A DNA stretch of 64,000 nt. Origin: Aminobacter sp. J41. GTDB taxonomy: Bacteria; Pseudomonadota; Alphaproteobacteria; Rhizobiales; Rhizobiaceae. Of the stretch, positions 1 through 9,248 are shown piece by piece. The translations under genes and the position numbers were made by a program. Position 1 is the stretch's first letter. The number at the start of each line of letters is the position of its first letter. The notes beneath the pieces were generated by a model. It did not search any database. It was given only the letters and a program-made list of their open reading frames with translations, and was not told where the DNA came from. Location: the NCBI RefSeq assembly GCF_000526635.1, contig NZ_JAGL01000003.1:166268-230267 (forward strand). The letters are read 5' to 3'.

Positions 1-167
1 GCCATCTCGCGCGCCTGATCGTGCGTCACTGCAACGTAGGCGTTGAACGTCTCGTTGTAGGCGTCGATGGCAGCCAGATAGGCTTCCGTGAGTTCTGTTG
101 CGGTGATCTCCTTGGCCTGCAGCTTGGCGCGGGCTTCGGCGATTGTGAGTTGCGTCAGGTCGGTCAT
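1..167 (-). CDS. gatA: Asp-tRNA(Asn)/Glu-tRNA(Gln) amidotransferase subunit A, N-terminal part
   Basis: The first 55 codons of GatA, the amidase subunit that releases ammonia from glutamine for transamidation of mischarged Glu-tRNA(Gln) or Asp-tRNA(Asn). The gene runs off the left edge. The visible protein starts [13 protein letters not shown] and continues through the helical segment [20 protein letters not shown], typical of the GatA N-terminus before the amidase core. The catalytic Ser-Ser-Lys residues lie outside the window. The gene follows gatC on the same strand after 66 bases, the usual gatC-gatA order. Identification rests on this short stretch plus context. Confidence 0.88.
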   Translation of the reverse strand, partial: MTDLTQLTIAEARAKLQAKEITATELTEAYLAAIDAYNETFNAYVAVTHDQAREM

Positions 168-233
168 GAAACGTCCGTTGGGTAGGCCTGCGTGCGGCTC
201 GGGTTCCGGTCGCGGATGGACCAGGGCGGTCGG

Positions 234-521
234 TTACTCGACCACCTTGGGCACGAGGAAGAAGTTCTCCTCGGACGCCGGCGCATTTGCGACGATGATG
301 TCGGCGATGTTGCCGTCGGTCACTTCGTCCTGGCGCTTGCGCATCGCCTGAGGGATGACCGAGGTCATGGGCTCGACGCCCTCGACATCGACTTCACCAA
401 GTTGTTCCACGAAACCCAGGATGGCGTTCAGCTCACCGGTCATCCGGTTGGCTTCTTCCTCGGTCACGGCGATGCGGGCGAGTCGCGCCACACGCTTGAC
501 GGTGTCGATGTCGACGGACAT
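234..521 (-). CDS. gatC: Asp/Glu-tRNA amidotransferase subunit C
   Basis: Small scaffold subunit (95 aa) of the GatCAB transamidase. It bridges GatA and GatB and is needed for Gln-tRNA and Asn-tRNA formation in bacteria lacking GlnRS or AsnRS. The start [19 protein letters not shown] and the C-terminal part ending [11 protein letters not shown] match the family, and the length is normal. It is transcribed toward gatA, the expected operon. Upstream it is separated by 90 bases from the UPF0173 hydrolase on the same strand. Confidence 0.95.
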   Translation of the reverse strand: MSVDIDTVKRVARLARIAVTEEEANRMTGELNAILGFVEQLGEVDVEGVEPMTSVIPQAMRKRQDEVTDGNIADIIVANAPASEENFFLVPKVVE

Positions 522-611
522 GCGATGCTCCGGCCAGTTGCAGGGAAAACCTTTGAAGGCGCTATAGCCGCGCCGCTCGCGCGGCGCAACATTGAACGGC
601 CTGTTGTGGTG

Positions 612-1319
612 TCACACCTCGAAAGGTTTTCCGACTTCGGGAACCACGACCTCGGTTCCGGATCCCTCCATGCCTTCCACGAACTTGTCGGCGGTCGGGT
701 CGACCAGCGGGAAGGTGGCGTAGTGGCAGGGTATCACCTTGCTGAACTTGAAGAAACGTCGGCATGCGAGGGCTGCCACGGCGCCACCCATGGTGAAGCG
801 GTCGCCGATCGGCACGATGCCGACGGCAGGCTGATGCAGCTCGTTGATCAGCGCCATGTCCGAGAAAATGTCGGTATCGCCCATGTGATAGAGCGACTCG
901 CCGTTCGGGAAGTGCAAGACAAGGCCGTGCGGGTTGCCAAGATAAACGTTGTTGCCGCCCTCGCCCGGCATCGACGACGAATGCAGCGCCTTGGTAAAGG
1001 TGACAGTGAAGCCGCCGCAGTCGACGGTGCCGCCGCTGTTGCCCGGATTAATCTTGCTCTGGTCGACGCCCTGACCAACGAGATAGCGGCAGATTTCGAA
1101 GTTCGACACGACCATCGCGCCAGTCTTCTTCAGGATCGCGACCGAGTCGCCGATGTGGTCGCTGTGGCCGTGCGTCAGCAGCACGTGCGTCACGCCTTCG
1201 GCCACTTCCTCCCAGCCCCTGCCCCAGGACGGATTGCCCGACAGGAACGGGTCGATCAGGATGGCGGCGTCACCGACTTCGACGCGAAACGCGGAATGAC
1301 CGTACCAGGTGAGCTTCAT
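612..1319 (-). CDS. UPF0173 metal-dependent hydrolase (metallo-beta-lactamase fold)
   Basis: A 235-aa single-domain metallo-beta-lactamase-fold protein of the UPF0173 family. The N-terminus [14 protein letters not shown] is the family signature. The zinc motif HGHSDH sits near residue 50, further metal-binding His/Asp positions follow (for example HMGDTD near 145 and CHYATFP near 198), and the length is normal. The natural substrate is unknown; the fold predicts a soluble zinc hydrolase. It is divergent from ruvX, with a short 74-base gap between them, and runs in the same direction as gatC-gatA, so co-transcription is possible. Confidence 0.9.
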   Translation of the reverse strand: MKLTWYGHSAFRVEVGDAAILIDPFLSGNPSWGRGWEEVAEGVTHVLLTHGHSDHIGDSVAILKKTGAMVVSNFEICRYLVGQGVDQSKINPGNSGGTVDCGGFTVTFTKALHSSSMPGEGGNNVYLGNPHGLVLHFPNGESLYHMGDTDIFSDMALINELHQPAVGIVPIGDRFTMGGAVAALACRRFFKFSKVIPCHYATFPLVDPTADKFVEGMEGSGTEVVVPEVGKPFEV

Positions 1320-1393
1320 CTTCAGCCTCCTCGCTTTATCATGATGTTCGGGTTAGAACCCGCGCAGATCAACGCCTGCGGATTGGACGAAAC

Positions 1394-1864
1394 GTGCCTG
1401 TGATCGACATAGCAGAGGTGGCCGAACTGGCAACACCCGGCAGCAAGCTGGCCGGGATCGATCTCGGCACGAAAACCATTGGCCTTGCAATTTCCGATGC
1501 GGGTCTTTCCTTCGCGCACCCGCGCCCCGTCATCCTGCGCAAGAAGTTCACGCTCGACGCCCAGGCGTTGCTCTCGGTCGTCGAGAAGGAAAACGTCGTC
1601 GCCATCGTCATCGGCTTGCCCGTCAACATGGATGGAAGCGAGGGTCCGCGCGTGCAGGCCACCCGCGCTTTCGTGCGCAACATGGAGAAGCTGACGGCGA
1701 TCCCCTTCGTCTACTGGGACGAGCGGCTGTCGACGGTCGCCGCTGAGCGGACGCTGATCGAGATGGATGTGTCGCGCCGCAAGCGCGAAGACCGCATCGA
1801 TTCGGCCGCCGCGGCCTTCATTCTGCAGGGTGCACTGGACCGGGTTCGGTCGCTGCGTTCATAG
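1394..1864 (+). CDS. ruvX: Holliday junction resolvase-like protein RuvX (YqgF)
   Basis: YqgF/RuvX protein of 156 aa with an RNase H-like fold. Family members take part in 16S rRNA 5'-end maturation and have been proposed as alternative Holliday junction resolvases. Visible motifs are [15 protein letters not shown] near residue 20 (first acidic residue), [13 protein letters not shown] near 80, and the [10 protein letters not shown] block followed by [12 protein letters not shown] carrying the remaining acidic residues. The start is GTG with the weak upstream GGA typical of this strand. Its 3' end overlaps the convergent DUF6105 gene by 47 bases. Confidence 0.93.
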   Translation: MPVIDIAEVAELATPGSKLAGIDLGTKTIGLAISDAGLSFAHPRPVILRKKFTLDAQALLSVVEKENVVAIVIGLPVNMDGSEGPRVQATRAFVRNMEKLTAIPFVYWDERLSTVAAERTLIEMDVSRRKREDRIDSAAAAFILQGALDRVRSLRS

Positions 1865-2135
1865 AACGCCTCCTCCACCACGCCAGAATATCTCGCCGGC
1901 GGCGGAACGCGTAGATCGAGAAGATCACGAGCGTATCAACGAAACAGGCCCGCGCGACCATCGGGCCGATCTGTGCCGGGTCGATTCCGAGCAGATTGCC
2001 GTAGAACTCGAACGCGAAGTCGTGCAGCACGCGGGAGAAGAACAGCAGGCCGAAGTTGATGTCGTTGTAGGAGAGGAAATACCAGCCCCAAAAGAAGGCC
2101 ATCGGCAGTCCCCAGAAGATAAGGATGTATCGCAT
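1818..2135 (-). CDS. DUF6105 family small membrane protein
   Basis: A 105-aa protein of the Rhizobiales DUF6105 family; its function is unknown. The chosen ATG gives [20 protein letters not shown], a first membrane span. It is followed by the conserved stretch [13 protein letters not shown] and a second hydrophobic segment ([17 protein letters not shown]) ending in an Arg-rich cytoplasmic tail. An upstream in-frame extension to about 2270 exists, but it is not hydrophobic and does not look like the family. The gene is convergent with ruvX and overlaps its 3' end by 47 bases. Confidence 0.75.
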   Translation of the reverse strand: MRYILIFWGLPMAFFWGWYFLSYNDINFGLLFFSRVLHDFAFEFYGNLLGIDPAQIGPMVARACFVDTLVIFSIYAFRRRRDILAWWRRRSMNAATEPGPVHPAE

Positions 2136-2227
2136 CGGCCTTTGGTCCGGCGCCGTCCAGCTGATCCGACGGGCGCATTGGTCTGGATTCGGAAATTGCA
2201 ACTCCGCCACTGTGGAACGGGTTAAGC

Positions 2228-2242
2228 TTAACGGCAATTTAA
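2228..2242. promoter_or_regulatory. Candidate CtrA-type binding box (TTAA-N7-TTAA)
   Basis: TTAA, seven bases, TTAA, which is the core of the CtrA response-regulator site. It lies in an AT-rich patch of the 223-base gap between the leftward DUF6105 gene and the rightward AEC transporter. A perfect 12-base palindrome, GTTAAGCTTAAC, overlaps it at 2221-2232, and a further TTAAGGTTAA lies at 2251-2260. Assignment to either flanking gene is inference. Confidence 0.4.
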
Positions 2243-2358
2243 ACCATTTATTAAGGTTAATTTTTACCACTGAGCTCCACTGGCCCAGCGCTAGCTGCTT
2301 TACTGGCCGCCCTCCTCCGCCTTAGAGCCCGGGGGTATTCATCAGCCAGCGGCCACTC

Positions 2359-3294
2359 ATGCTGACGATCTTCGAGAGCATCCTTCCGGTCTTTCTGCTG
2401 ATCGGAGCTGGCGTCGTCCTGCGCCGCCTTCCGATCATCTCGAAGGATGTCTGGCCGGGGATTGAGCAGCTGACCTATTGGTTCCTTTATCCGGCTCTGC
2501 TGTTCGTCACGATCTACGACGCGGACTTCTCGCCGCTGCGCCTCGATGCCCTGCTCCTGTCGCTGCTTCTCGCTGTCGCCGCCATGTGCGTGCTGCTGCT
2601 GGCCGCCTGGCCCATCTTCCAGAAGACCGGTTGGGTCGCCCACAGTGAATTCTCTTCGGTGTTCCAGACCTCGATCCGGTGGAACGGCTTCATCGCCCTT
2701 CCCGTCGCACAGGCAATCTTTCCCCCGCAGGGCGCTGCGGTCGTGGCGCTTGCGATGGCCTCGATCATCATTCCGATCAATATCGTTGTCGTGCTGGTCA
2801 TCACGCGCTTTGCCGACCGCGACGCGAGCATCGGCATCCTGCTGCGCCGCATGGCGCTGAACCCCTTCATCATCTCGACCGGCGCCGCGGTTCTGGTTCG
2901 TATGCTGCCGTTCGAGATCTACGAGCCGGTCAGGGTGACGCTGAAGCTGGCCGGCACCTCGGCGCTCGGCATCGGACTGATGGCAATAGGCGCCGCGCTG
3001 CGAACCGAGCGCCTGTCGCTGAAGCGCAGCTCGATCTGGCCGCCCGTAATTGCCAAGCTGCTCGTCTACCCGGCGGTAATTGCCATCATCGCCTGGTGCA
3101 TTGGTGTGTCGGGGCTGGAGATCCAGTACCTTGTCCTCTGCGCCGCCGTACCGACAGCGGCCAACGGCTACCTGCTCGCTCGCCTGCTCGGCGGCGACGC
3201 AGAGCTCTATGCCGAGGTCAAGACGCTGCAGACGGCACTGTCGTTCCTGACAATGCCGCTGGTGCTCTCAGTCGCGGCTCAGTCGCTCGGATAA
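2359..3294 (+). CDS. AEC family transporter (auxin efflux carrier / malonate permease type)
   Basis: Integral membrane protein of 311 aa with about ten hydrophobic segments in the five-plus-five arrangement of the AEC (auxin efflux carrier, MdcF-like) family. The N-terminus (LPVFLLIGAGVVLRR) and the TYWFLYPALLFVTIY segment are typical. Family members export or import small organic acids; the substrate cannot be read from sequence. The 3' end overlaps the convergent aidB gene by 16 bases. A second, distinct AEC transporter lies at 50747-51697. Confidence 0.87.
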   Translation: MLTIFESILPVFLLIGAGVVLRRLPIISKDVWPGIEQLTYWFLYPALLFVTIYDADFSPLRLDALLLSLLLAVAAMCVLLLAAWPIFQKTGWVAHSEFSSVFQTSIRWNGFIALPVAQAIFPPQGAAVVALAMASIIIPINIVVVLVITRFADRDASIGILLRRMALNPFIISTGAAVLVRMLPFEIYEPVRVTLKLAGTSALGIGLMAIGAALRTERLSLKRSSIWPPVIAKLLVYPAVIAIIAWCIGVSGLEIQYLVLCAAVPTAANGYLLARLLGGDAELYAEVKTLQTALSFLTMPLVLSVAAQSLG

Positions 3295-4937
3295 AGCGTG
3301 TCGACGATCGCGCGGGCATCATGCCGCGCATCGAGCATGCCGTAGGTTGTGCGCCACTGGCCCGCGAGCCGCGTTTCCACGAAAGCATCGGCAATGCGCC
3401 CTGCCCCCATTCGCCGCAGCTCGGCAGCGGCAGCCGAAATCGCCAGCTGCTCGGTCAGAATGCGGGCCGAACCTTCGTCGGAACCAGCGACCTGTAGGGC
3501 GGCGCGGAGCACGCCAACAGTTCCCTTGCCGGCCGGGCCGAGATCGCGGCCGATCCCAGCCAGCACTTCCTCGAACAACTGCGGCGCGCGTCCCAGCACC
3601 CGCAGCACGTCGAGCGCCATCACATTGCCGGAACCTTCCCAGATCGCGTTGACCGGCGCCTCGCGGTAGTGGCGTGCAAGCGGGCCGTCCTCAACATAGC
3701 CGTTACCGCCGACGCACTCCATCGCCTCGTAGACGAGCGCCGGAGCGATTTTGCATGCCCAGTATTTCACGACAGCCGTCATCGCCCGCGCGAATGCGGC
3801 TTCGGCCGGGTTGTTGGCGGCCTCGTCGAACGAGCGGGCAAGGCGCATCGACAGGGCGGTAGCGCCAGCCACATCCAGCGCCATGTCGGCCAGCACGCGA
3901 GTCATCAGCGGCTGGTCGATCAGCGGCCGGCCGAAGACGTGCCGGTAGCGCGTGTGGTGCACCGCCTCGGCAAGTGCGGCGCGCATGATGCCTGAGTTGG
4001 CCACCGCGCAATCCAGCCGTGTCAGCGTCACCATGTCCATGATCGTGCGCACGCCGGCGCCCGGCTCGCCGACCATTTCGGCCAGGCTTCCATCAAACTC
4101 AACCTCGGACGAGGCATTGGAGCGGTTGCCGAGTTTGTCCTTCAGCCGCTGGAAGCGGAGGCCGTTGTCAACCCCGTCCTTCAGCAGGCGCGGGACCAGA
4201 AAACAGGACAGGCCCTCGTCTGCCTGCGCCAGCATGAGGAACGCGTCCGACATCGGCGCGGACATGAACCACTTGTGGCCGGTGAGGCGATAAAAATTGC
4301 CTTCGCGCACCGCGCGGCTGGTGTTGGTGCGAACATCCGTGCCGCCCTGCTTCTCGGTCATTCCCATGCCGAGCGTCAGACCAGCCTTTTCGACCGGAGC
4401 CTTCTGAGCCGGGTCGTACTTGCGCGTGGTGATGCGCGGCGCCCATTCGCGAAACAGCTGCGGGCTTGCCATCAGCGCGGCGAGCGAGGCGCTGGTCATC
4501 GTGATCGGGCACAGATGCCCGCACTCGAGCTGTGCGGTCAAATAAAAGCGTGCGGCGCGCACCTGATGCCGCTTGCCCGCCTCGGCTGGGTTGTTCTCCC
4601 AGATCGACGAATGCAGGCCGATCTGGATCGAGCGGCGCATCAGCGCGTGATAGGCCGGGTGGAATTCGACGAGGTCGATGCGCTTTCCCTGCCGGTCGTG
4701 CGTGCGCAGCTTGGGCGTCTCGGTATTTGCAAGTCGCGCCAGATCCTGCGCTTCGGCCGAGCGGACGTAGCGGCCGAGCTGGTCGAGATCCTTGCGGACC
4801 GCATCGGAAAATTCGTCGGCGAGCTGCACGAGCAGGGGATCAGTGCGCCACGCGCTGGTGCCAGTAAGTGGCAGGCTCTGGTTCGTGACCTCGTGCGTCA
4901 AAGCAAAACTCCGTTTTCCGCCGAATCCGGCAGCCAA
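3279..4937 (-). CDS. aidB: AidB-type acyl-CoA dehydrogenase (alkylation-response family)
   Basis: FAD-dependent protein of 552 aa resembling E. coli AidB, a DNA-binding acyl-CoA dehydrogenase homologue of the adaptive response with weak isovaleryl-CoA dehydrogenase activity. AidB hallmarks visible are LCPITMTSASLAAL, GMGMTEKQGGTDVRTNT (flavin contact), KLGNRSNASSEVEF, RHVFGRPLIDQPLMTRVLADMA, and the IWEGSGNVMALDVLR segment holding the catalytic Glu region. Length agrees with AidB (about 540 aa) and exceeds ordinary acyl-CoA dehydrogenases (about 380 aa). No ada or alkA gene is in the window, so a role in alkylation defence is by homology only. It is divergent from pyrB. Confidence 0.88.
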   Translation of the reverse strand: MAAGFGGKRSFALTHEVTNQSLPLTGTSAWRTDPLLVQLADEFSDAVRKDLDQLGRYVRSAEAQDLARLANTETPKLRTHDRQGKRIDLVEFHPAYHALMRRSIQIGLHSSIWENNPAEAGKRHQVRAARFYLTAQLECGHLCPITMTSASLAALMASPQLFREWAPRITTRKYDPAQKAPVEKAGLTLGMGMTEKQGGTDVRTNTSRAVREGNFYRLTGHKWFMSAPMSDAFLMLAQADEGLSCFLVPRLLKDGVDNGLRFQRLKDKLGNRSNASSEVEFDGSLAEMVGEPGAGVRTIMDMVTLTRLDCAVANSGIMRAALAEAVHHTRYRHVFGRPLIDQPLMTRVLADMALDVAGATALSMRLARSFDEAANNPAEAAFARAMTAVVKYWACKIAPALVYEAMECVGGNGYVEDGPLARHYREAPVNAIWEGSGNVMALDVLRVLGRAPQLFEEVLAGIGRDLGPAGKGTVGVLRAALQVAGSDEGSARILTEQLAISAAAAELRRMGAGRIADAFVETRLAGQWRTTYGMLDARHDARAIVDTLYPSD

Positions 4938-4998
4938 ACTGTTACAGGCAAAGCACGCCGATTTGCGAGGAAAATCCCCCGAAATTCTCGCTGGCTCC

Positions 4999-5027
4999 TT
5001 GCAGGGAACCGGACGCTTCCCTATAGC
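4999..5027 (+). promoter_or_regulatory. Candidate sigma-70-type promoter of pyrB
   Basis: TTGCAG (4999-5004), a 17-base spacer and TATAGC (5022-5027). Transcription would begin around 5033-5035, only a few bases before the pyrB ATG at 5039. No Shine-Dalgarno sequence is seen in between, so the message may be leaderless. Confidence 0.5.
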
Positions 5028-5038
5028 ACAGCTTTAAC

Positions 5039-6004
5039 ATGACTGAGCGCACCGCCCTTCCCCTATTTCCGCACCGGCATCTGCTCGGCATCAAGGGCCT
5101 TTCTCCGCTGGACATCGAAATGCTGCTCGACCGCGCCGACGCGGCCGTCGCCATTTCGCGCCAGTCCGAGAAGAAGACCTCGACGCTGCGCGGCCGTACC
5201 CAGATCAACCTCTTCTTTGAAGCGTCGACCCGCACGCAATCGTCGTTCGAGCTCGCAGGCAAACGCCTCGGCGCGGACGTGATGAACATGTCGGTCGCCT
5301 CGTCCTCCGTAAAGAAGGGCGAGACGCTGATCGATACGGCAATGACGCTGAATGCCATGCGGCCGGATATCCTGATCATCCGCCACTCGCAGGCCGGCGC
5401 GGCAGCCCTGCTCGCGCAGAAGGTCGGATGCTCGGTGGTGAATGCCGGCGACGGCGCGCATGAGCACCCGACGCAGGCGCTGCTTGATGCGCTTACCATC
5501 CGCCGCGCCAAGGGCCGCATCGCCGGCCTGACGGTCGCGATCTGCGGCGACATTTCCCACTCCCGCGTCGCGCGCTCCAACATCCTGCTTCTCAACGCCC
5601 TAGGCGCACGCGTCCGCGTCGTGGCACCTTGCACGCTCCTGCCGGCGGGCATCGCGCAGATGAGCGTCGAAGTCTTCAACACGATGAAGGAAGGCCTCGC
5701 TGGCGCCGACGTCGTCATGATGCTGCGCCTGCAGCGCGAGCGCATGGAAGGCGCAATGGTTCCGTCGGTCCGCGAGTACTTCCGCTACTGGGGCCTCGAC
5801 GCCGAGAAGCTGAAAGTCGCAAAGGAAGACGCCCTGGTCATGCACCCAGGCCCGATGAATCGCGGCGTCGAGATTGCCTCGGAGATCGCCGACGGGCCGC
5901 AGAGCGTCATTCAGGAACAGGTTGAGATGGGCGTTGCCGTTCGCATGGCCGTGATGGAGGCGCTGCTGGATCCGCGCCGCAATCCGGAAGGAGCAGCGGC
6001 ATGA
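5039..6004 (+). CDS. pyrB: Aspartate carbamoyltransferase catalytic subunit
   Basis: ATCase catalytic chain of 321 aa, which joins carbamoyl phosphate and aspartate in pyrimidine synthesis. Carbamoyl-phosphate-binding residues are in [12 protein letters not shown] near residue 60. HSQAGAA near 115, [13 protein letters not shown] near 137 and the C-terminal [10 protein letters not shown] near 264 are all intact. Its stop overlaps the next start by four bases (ATGA), so translation is coupled to the PyrC-like gene. No pyrI regulatory chain is nearby. This pyrB-pyrC' layout is known from Pseudomonas, where an inactive dihydroorotase homologue is part of the ATCase holoenzyme. Confidence 0.96.
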   Translation: MTERTALPLFPHRHLLGIKGLSPLDIEMLLDRADAAVAISRQSEKKTSTLRGRTQINLFFEASTRTQSSFELAGKRLGADVMNMSVASSSVKKGETLIDTAMTLNAMRPDILIIRHSQAGAAALLAQKVGCSVVNAGDGAHEHPTQALLDALTIRRAKGRIAGLTVAICGDISHSRVARSNILLLNALGARVRVVAPCTLLPAGIAQMSVEVFNTMKEGLAGADVVMMLRLQRERMEGAMVPSVREYFRYWGLDAEKLKVAKEDALVMHPGPMNRGVEIASEIADGPQSVIQEQVEMGVAVRMAVMEALLDPRRNPEGAAA

Positions 6005-7293
6005 GCATCACCGTCTTCCAGAACTCCCGCATCGTCGACCCTTCCCGCAGCATTGATGAAGTCGGCACCGTCATCGTCGACGCCGACAAGATCGTTGCGG
6101 CAGGCGCTGACGCACTAAATCAGGGCATCCCCGCCGGCGCAGAGGTCATCGACTGCTCTGGCAAGGCGATTTTCCCGGGTCTCGTCGACGCCCGTGTCCA
6201 CATTGGTGAGCCAGGTGCCGAGCACCGCGAGACCATCGCCTCGGCCAGCATCGCCGCGGCCGCCGGCGGTATCACCACCCTTGTCATGATGCCGGACACC
6301 GATCCGGTCATCGACGACATCGCGCTCGTTGAGTTCGTCCTGCGCGCCGCGCGCGACACCGCCGTCGTCAATGTCCTGCCCGCCGCTGCGGTCACGCGCG
6401 GCCTCAGGGGCAGCGAGATGACCGAGTTCGGCCTGCTGCGTGAGGCGGGCGCCGTCTTCTTCAGCGAAGGTCGCCACACGCTGGTCAACTCGCTGGTTAT
6501 GCGCCGCGCCCTCACCTACGCCCGCGACTTTGGCGCCGTCATTGACCACGCCGGCCAGGACCAGCATCTCGCGGCTACCGGCGTCATGAACGAAGGCCTC
6601 TACGCAAGCTGGCTCGGCCTTGCCGGCATCCCGCGCGAGGCGGAAGCCATTCCGCTGGAGCGCGACCTGATGCTCGCGCGACTGACGAAGGGCGTCTATC
6701 ACGCCGGCAAGCTGTCGACCGAGCTTTCGGCCAACGCCATCCGCCGCGCCAAGGCAGATGGCGCGAACGTCACCGCGGGTGCCGCCATCGCCAATCTCTC
6801 ACTCAACGAGAACGATGTCGGCGAGTACCGCACCTTCTTCCGCCTGACGCCGCCGCTGCGCGCCGAGGAAGATCGCCTTGCGATGATCGAAGCCCTGCGC
6901 GACGGCACCATCGACATCCTCGTCTCCTCGCACGATCCTCAGGACGTCGATACCAAGCGCCTGCCGTTCGGCGACGCCGCTTCCGGTGCGATCGGCCTCG
7001 AGACGCTGTTAGGCGCGGCCCTGCGCCTCTACCACAACGGCGAGGTCCCCCTGCTGCGCCTCATCGATGCGCTGTCGACTGCCCCGGCCAAACGTTTCAG
7101 CCTGCCCGGCGGGACGCTGAAGCCCGGTTCGGCTGCCGACCTTATCGTCGTGGACCTGAACGAGCCGTGGGTCGTTCGCGAGCAGGACATCCTTTCCCGC
7201 TCCAAGAACACCTGCTTCGAGGGCGCGCGCATGCAAGGCAAGGTCTTGCAAACGCTCGTCGCTGGACGCACAGTCTACCGGGCCGACAGCTAG
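6001..7293 (+). CDS. pyrC: Dihydroorotase-like protein, probably non-catalytic PyrC' subunit
   Basis: A 430-aa amidohydrolase-fold protein with full-length dihydroorotase architecture but damaged active site. In the metal motif DxHxHxR the first His is Arg65 and the substrate Arg is Gly69 (only His67 remains). The Asp of the DDG motif is replaced at Glu156. His183 is kept, but the second His of the HxxH-type motif is Lys237, and the catalytic Asp of TDHAPH is Ser310, with the last His as Gln314. This fits the PyrC' proteins that act as structural partners of PyrB rather than dihydroorotase. It has its own AAGGAG ribosome site inside pyrB and overlaps it by four bases. An active dihydroorotase must then be encoded elsewhere. 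Confidence 0.85.
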   Translation: MSITVFQNSRIVDPSRSIDEVGTVIVDADKIVAAGADALNQGIPAGAEVIDCSGKAIFPGLVDARVHIGEPGAEHRETIASASIAAAAGGITTLVMMPDTDPVIDDIALVEFVLRAARDTAVVNVLPAAAVTRGLRGSEMTEFGLLREAGAVFFSEGRHTLVNSLVMRRALTYARDFGAVIDHAGQDQHLAATGVMNEGLYASWLGLAGIPREAEAIPLERDLMLARLTKGVYHAGKLSTELSANAIRRAKADGANVTAGAAIANLSLNENDVGEYRTFFRLTPPLRAEEDRLAMIEALRDGTIDILVSSHDPQDVDTKRLPFGDAASGAIGLETLLGAALRLYHNGEVPLLRLIDALSTAPAKRFSLPGGTLKPGSAADLIVVDLNEPWVVREQDILSRSKNTCFEGARMQGKVLQTLVAGRTVYRADS

Positions 7294-7317
7294 GGCCATC
7301 GGGGGAGCAATCCGACT

Positions 7318-7905
7318 ATGCCGACCGCAACCATCCTGGCGCTCGTGCTCGGCTATCTGCTGGGCTCGATCCCGTTCGGCCTCGTCATCACGCGCGCGGC
7401 CGGACTCGGCGACGTGCGCAAGATCGGCTCTGGCAACATCGGCGCGACCAACGTGCTGCGCACCGGCAACAAAAAGCTGGCTGCGCTCACCCTCCTCTGC
7501 GATGCGCTGAAGGGCACCGTCGCGGTTCTCATCGGCTACCAGTGGGGCACCGAAGCCGGCATCGCCGCTGGCTTTGCGGCCTTCCTCGGCCACCTGTTCC
7601 CGGTCTGGCTCGGCTTCAAGGGCGGCAAGGGTGTCGCCACCTATCTCGGTGTCCTGATCGCCTTTGCCTGGCAGGGTTTTCTCGCGTTTGCCGTGGCCTG
7701 GCTCGCGACCGCCTTCATCAGCCGCTACTCGTCCCTCTCGGCCCTCGTCGCCTGCGTCGTCTGCCCGATCGTCCTCTACTTCATCGGCCTGCCCACGCAC
7801 GCACTGATCATCGCCGCGATGAGCGTGATCGTCTTCATCAAGCACCGGCCCAACATCCAGCGGCTGCTGGCAGGGACCGAGTCGAAGATAGGATCCAAGG
7901 GATGA
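7318..7905 (+). CDS. plsY: Glycerol-3-phosphate 1-O-acyltransferase PlsY
   Basis: Membrane acyltransferase of 195 aa that transfers an acyl group from acyl-phosphate (made by PlsX) to glycerol-3-phosphate, the first step of phospholipid synthesis. The three family motifs are present: LGSIPFG near residue 15, the [12 protein letters not shown] block near 40, and [20 protein letters not shown] near 92, along with several membrane spans. A strong GGGGGAG ribosome site precedes the ATG, 24 bases after pyrC'. Its TGA overlaps the dprA start (ATGA). Confidence 0.95.
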   Translation: MPTATILALVLGYLLGSIPFGLVITRAAGLGDVRKIGSGNIGATNVLRTGNKKLAALTLLCDALKGTVAVLIGYQWGTEAGIAAGFAAFLGHLFPVWLGFKGGKGVATYLGVLIAFAWQGFLAFAVAWLATAFISRYSSLSALVACVVCPIVLYFIGLPTHALIIAAMSVIVFIKHRPNIQRLLAGTESKIGSKG

Positions 7906-9044
7906 ACCGGTCGCCGGCGGAGAGCTTGCAGCTGACCGACCGGCAACGGCTCCACTGGCTCCGGCTGATCCGCAGCGAGAATGTCGGTCCCGCCACCTTT
8001 CGCGACCTCATCAACCGCTTCGGCTCTGCCGAAGCCGCGCTTGCGGAACTTCCCCGGCTTGCGGCAGCCGGTGGCGCCGGAAAATCCATCCGCGTCTGCA
8101 CCGAGCAGGAAGCCGACGCCGAACTTGAAACGGGGGACCGCATCGGCGCACGGCTCATTGCCCATGGCGAGCGTCATTACCCGCCGATGCTGCGTCAGGC
8201 AGACCATCCGCCTCCCCTCGTCTGGATTCGTGGCAACCCGGAAATCTTCCAGCGGCCCGCCATCTCGATCGTCGGTGCGCGCAACGCATCCGTGAACGGC
8301 CTGGCCCTTGCCCGCCGGCTTGCCAGCGACCTTGGCAGCGAAGGGCACGTGATCGTCTCCGGCCTCGCCCGGGGCATCGACTCAGCTGCACACACGGGCA
8401 GCCTCGATAGCGGGACGATCGCCGTCTACGCAGGCGGCCTGAAAGAGCCCTACCCGCCTGAAAACGAGCAGTTGAGCGAAGCGATTGCGGAGAGGGGCGC
8501 GCTGATCTCCGAGATGCCGATCGACTGGGAGCCGCGCTCCCGCGATTTCCCGCGCCGCAACCGGCTGATCGCCGCGCTCGGCCTTGCACTTGTCGTCGTT
8601 GAAGCTGCACAGCGTTCCGGCTCACTAATTACAGCCCGCCTCGCTGCCGAGATGGGACGACTCGTCTTCGCCGTGCCCGGTTCGCCGCTAGACCCACGTG
8701 CCAGCGGCACCAACGGCCTTATCCGCAATGGGGCGACTCTCGTCACCTGCGCAGCTGACGTCCTGGAAGATCTGACGCCTCTCGCGCAGGCCCAGAGACC
8801 ACGGCGCGAGTTGGAGGTGCTTGAGGAGCCGCCCATCTCCTCAAGCACGCCCCCGCCTCTAGACAATGAAAGGTCAGTAGTACTGGAAGCACTTGGGCCG
8901 GCACCGACCCAGATAGATGACGTTCTGCGACATACCGGAATACATCCGGCGCAACTCATGACGATTCTACTGGAACTTGACCTTGCGGGTCGTCTTGAAC
9001 GCCACGGTGGTGGCGCTGTCTCGCTCATGGTCCCTGATGTTTAG
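7902..9044 (+). CDS. dprA: DNA-processing protein DprA
   Basis: DprA/Smf, 380 aa, binds incoming single-stranded DNA and loads RecA during transformation. It is widespread even in species with no known competence. The N-terminal helix-hairpin-like segment ([18 protein letters not shown]) is followed by the Rossmann-type core with [43 protein letters not shown] and the [15 protein letters not shown] block, and a C-terminal winged-helix segment ending near [11 protein letters not shown]. The start was set at the ATG overlapping the plsY stop, although the frame stays open much further upstream. The last 78 bases overlap the opposite-strand small gene. Confidence 0.94.
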   Translation: MNRSPAESLQLTDRQRLHWLRLIRSENVGPATFRDLINRFGSAEAALAELPRLAAAGGAGKSIRVCTEQEADAELETGDRIGARLIAHGERHYPPMLRQADHPPPLVWIRGNPEIFQRPAISIVGARNASVNGLALARRLASDLGSEGHVIVSGLARGIDSAAHTGSLDSGTIAVYAGGLKEPYPPENEQLSEAIAERGALISEMPIDWEPRSRDFPRRNRLIAALGLALVVVEAAQRSGSLITARLAAEMGRLVFAVPGSPLDPRASGTNGLIRNGATLVTCAADVLEDLTPLAQAQRPRRELEVLEEPPISSSTPPPLDNERSVVLEALGPAPTQIDDVLRHTGIHPAQLMTILLELDLAGRLERHGGGAVSLMVPDV

Positions 9045-9164
9045 CGGGCGCTCGCCGCGTATGATGTCGCTGACCTCGAGATAGGCCATCTCGATCAGGT
9101 ACGCGAGCATGTCGCAACGCTCTGCCTTGGCCATCGTACGTATCTGGCCCAGCATTGCCTGCAT
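8967..9164 (-). CDS. Small conserved-looking hypothetical protein opposite the dprA end
   Basis: Reading frame of 65 aa, cysteine-poor and helical (AMLGQIRTMAKAERCDMLAY, then LIEMAYLEVSDIIRGERP), with a basic tail ending [10 protein letters not shown] do not recognise a named family, but the composition is protein-like and similar small proteins appear to occur in this order. The ATG used here has no ribosome site. A better start lies in the same frame at 9209 (ATG six bases after GGAGG), but it is cut off after seven codons by TGA at 9186-9188. The gene may therefore be damaged, re-initiated or mis-sequenced. The 3' part lies antisense to dprA. Confidence 0.5.
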   Translation of the reverse strand: MQAMLGQIRTMAKAERCDMLAYLIEMAYLEVSDIIRGERPLNIRDHERDSATTVAFKTTRKVKFQ

Positions 9165-9248
9165 GTAATCAAGGGCGTCCGTGCGTCAACGCCTAGTATG
9201 CGTATGCATGACTTGCCTCCGCCACGGTGGTTGTACCCATCTACTTTT

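Noticed and set aside
7167..9044. Apparent long fusion protein ahead of dprA
   Set aside because: The dprA frame stays open through plsY, but the upstream part is Arg/Pro-rich noise; the ATGA overlap with plsY gives the real start.
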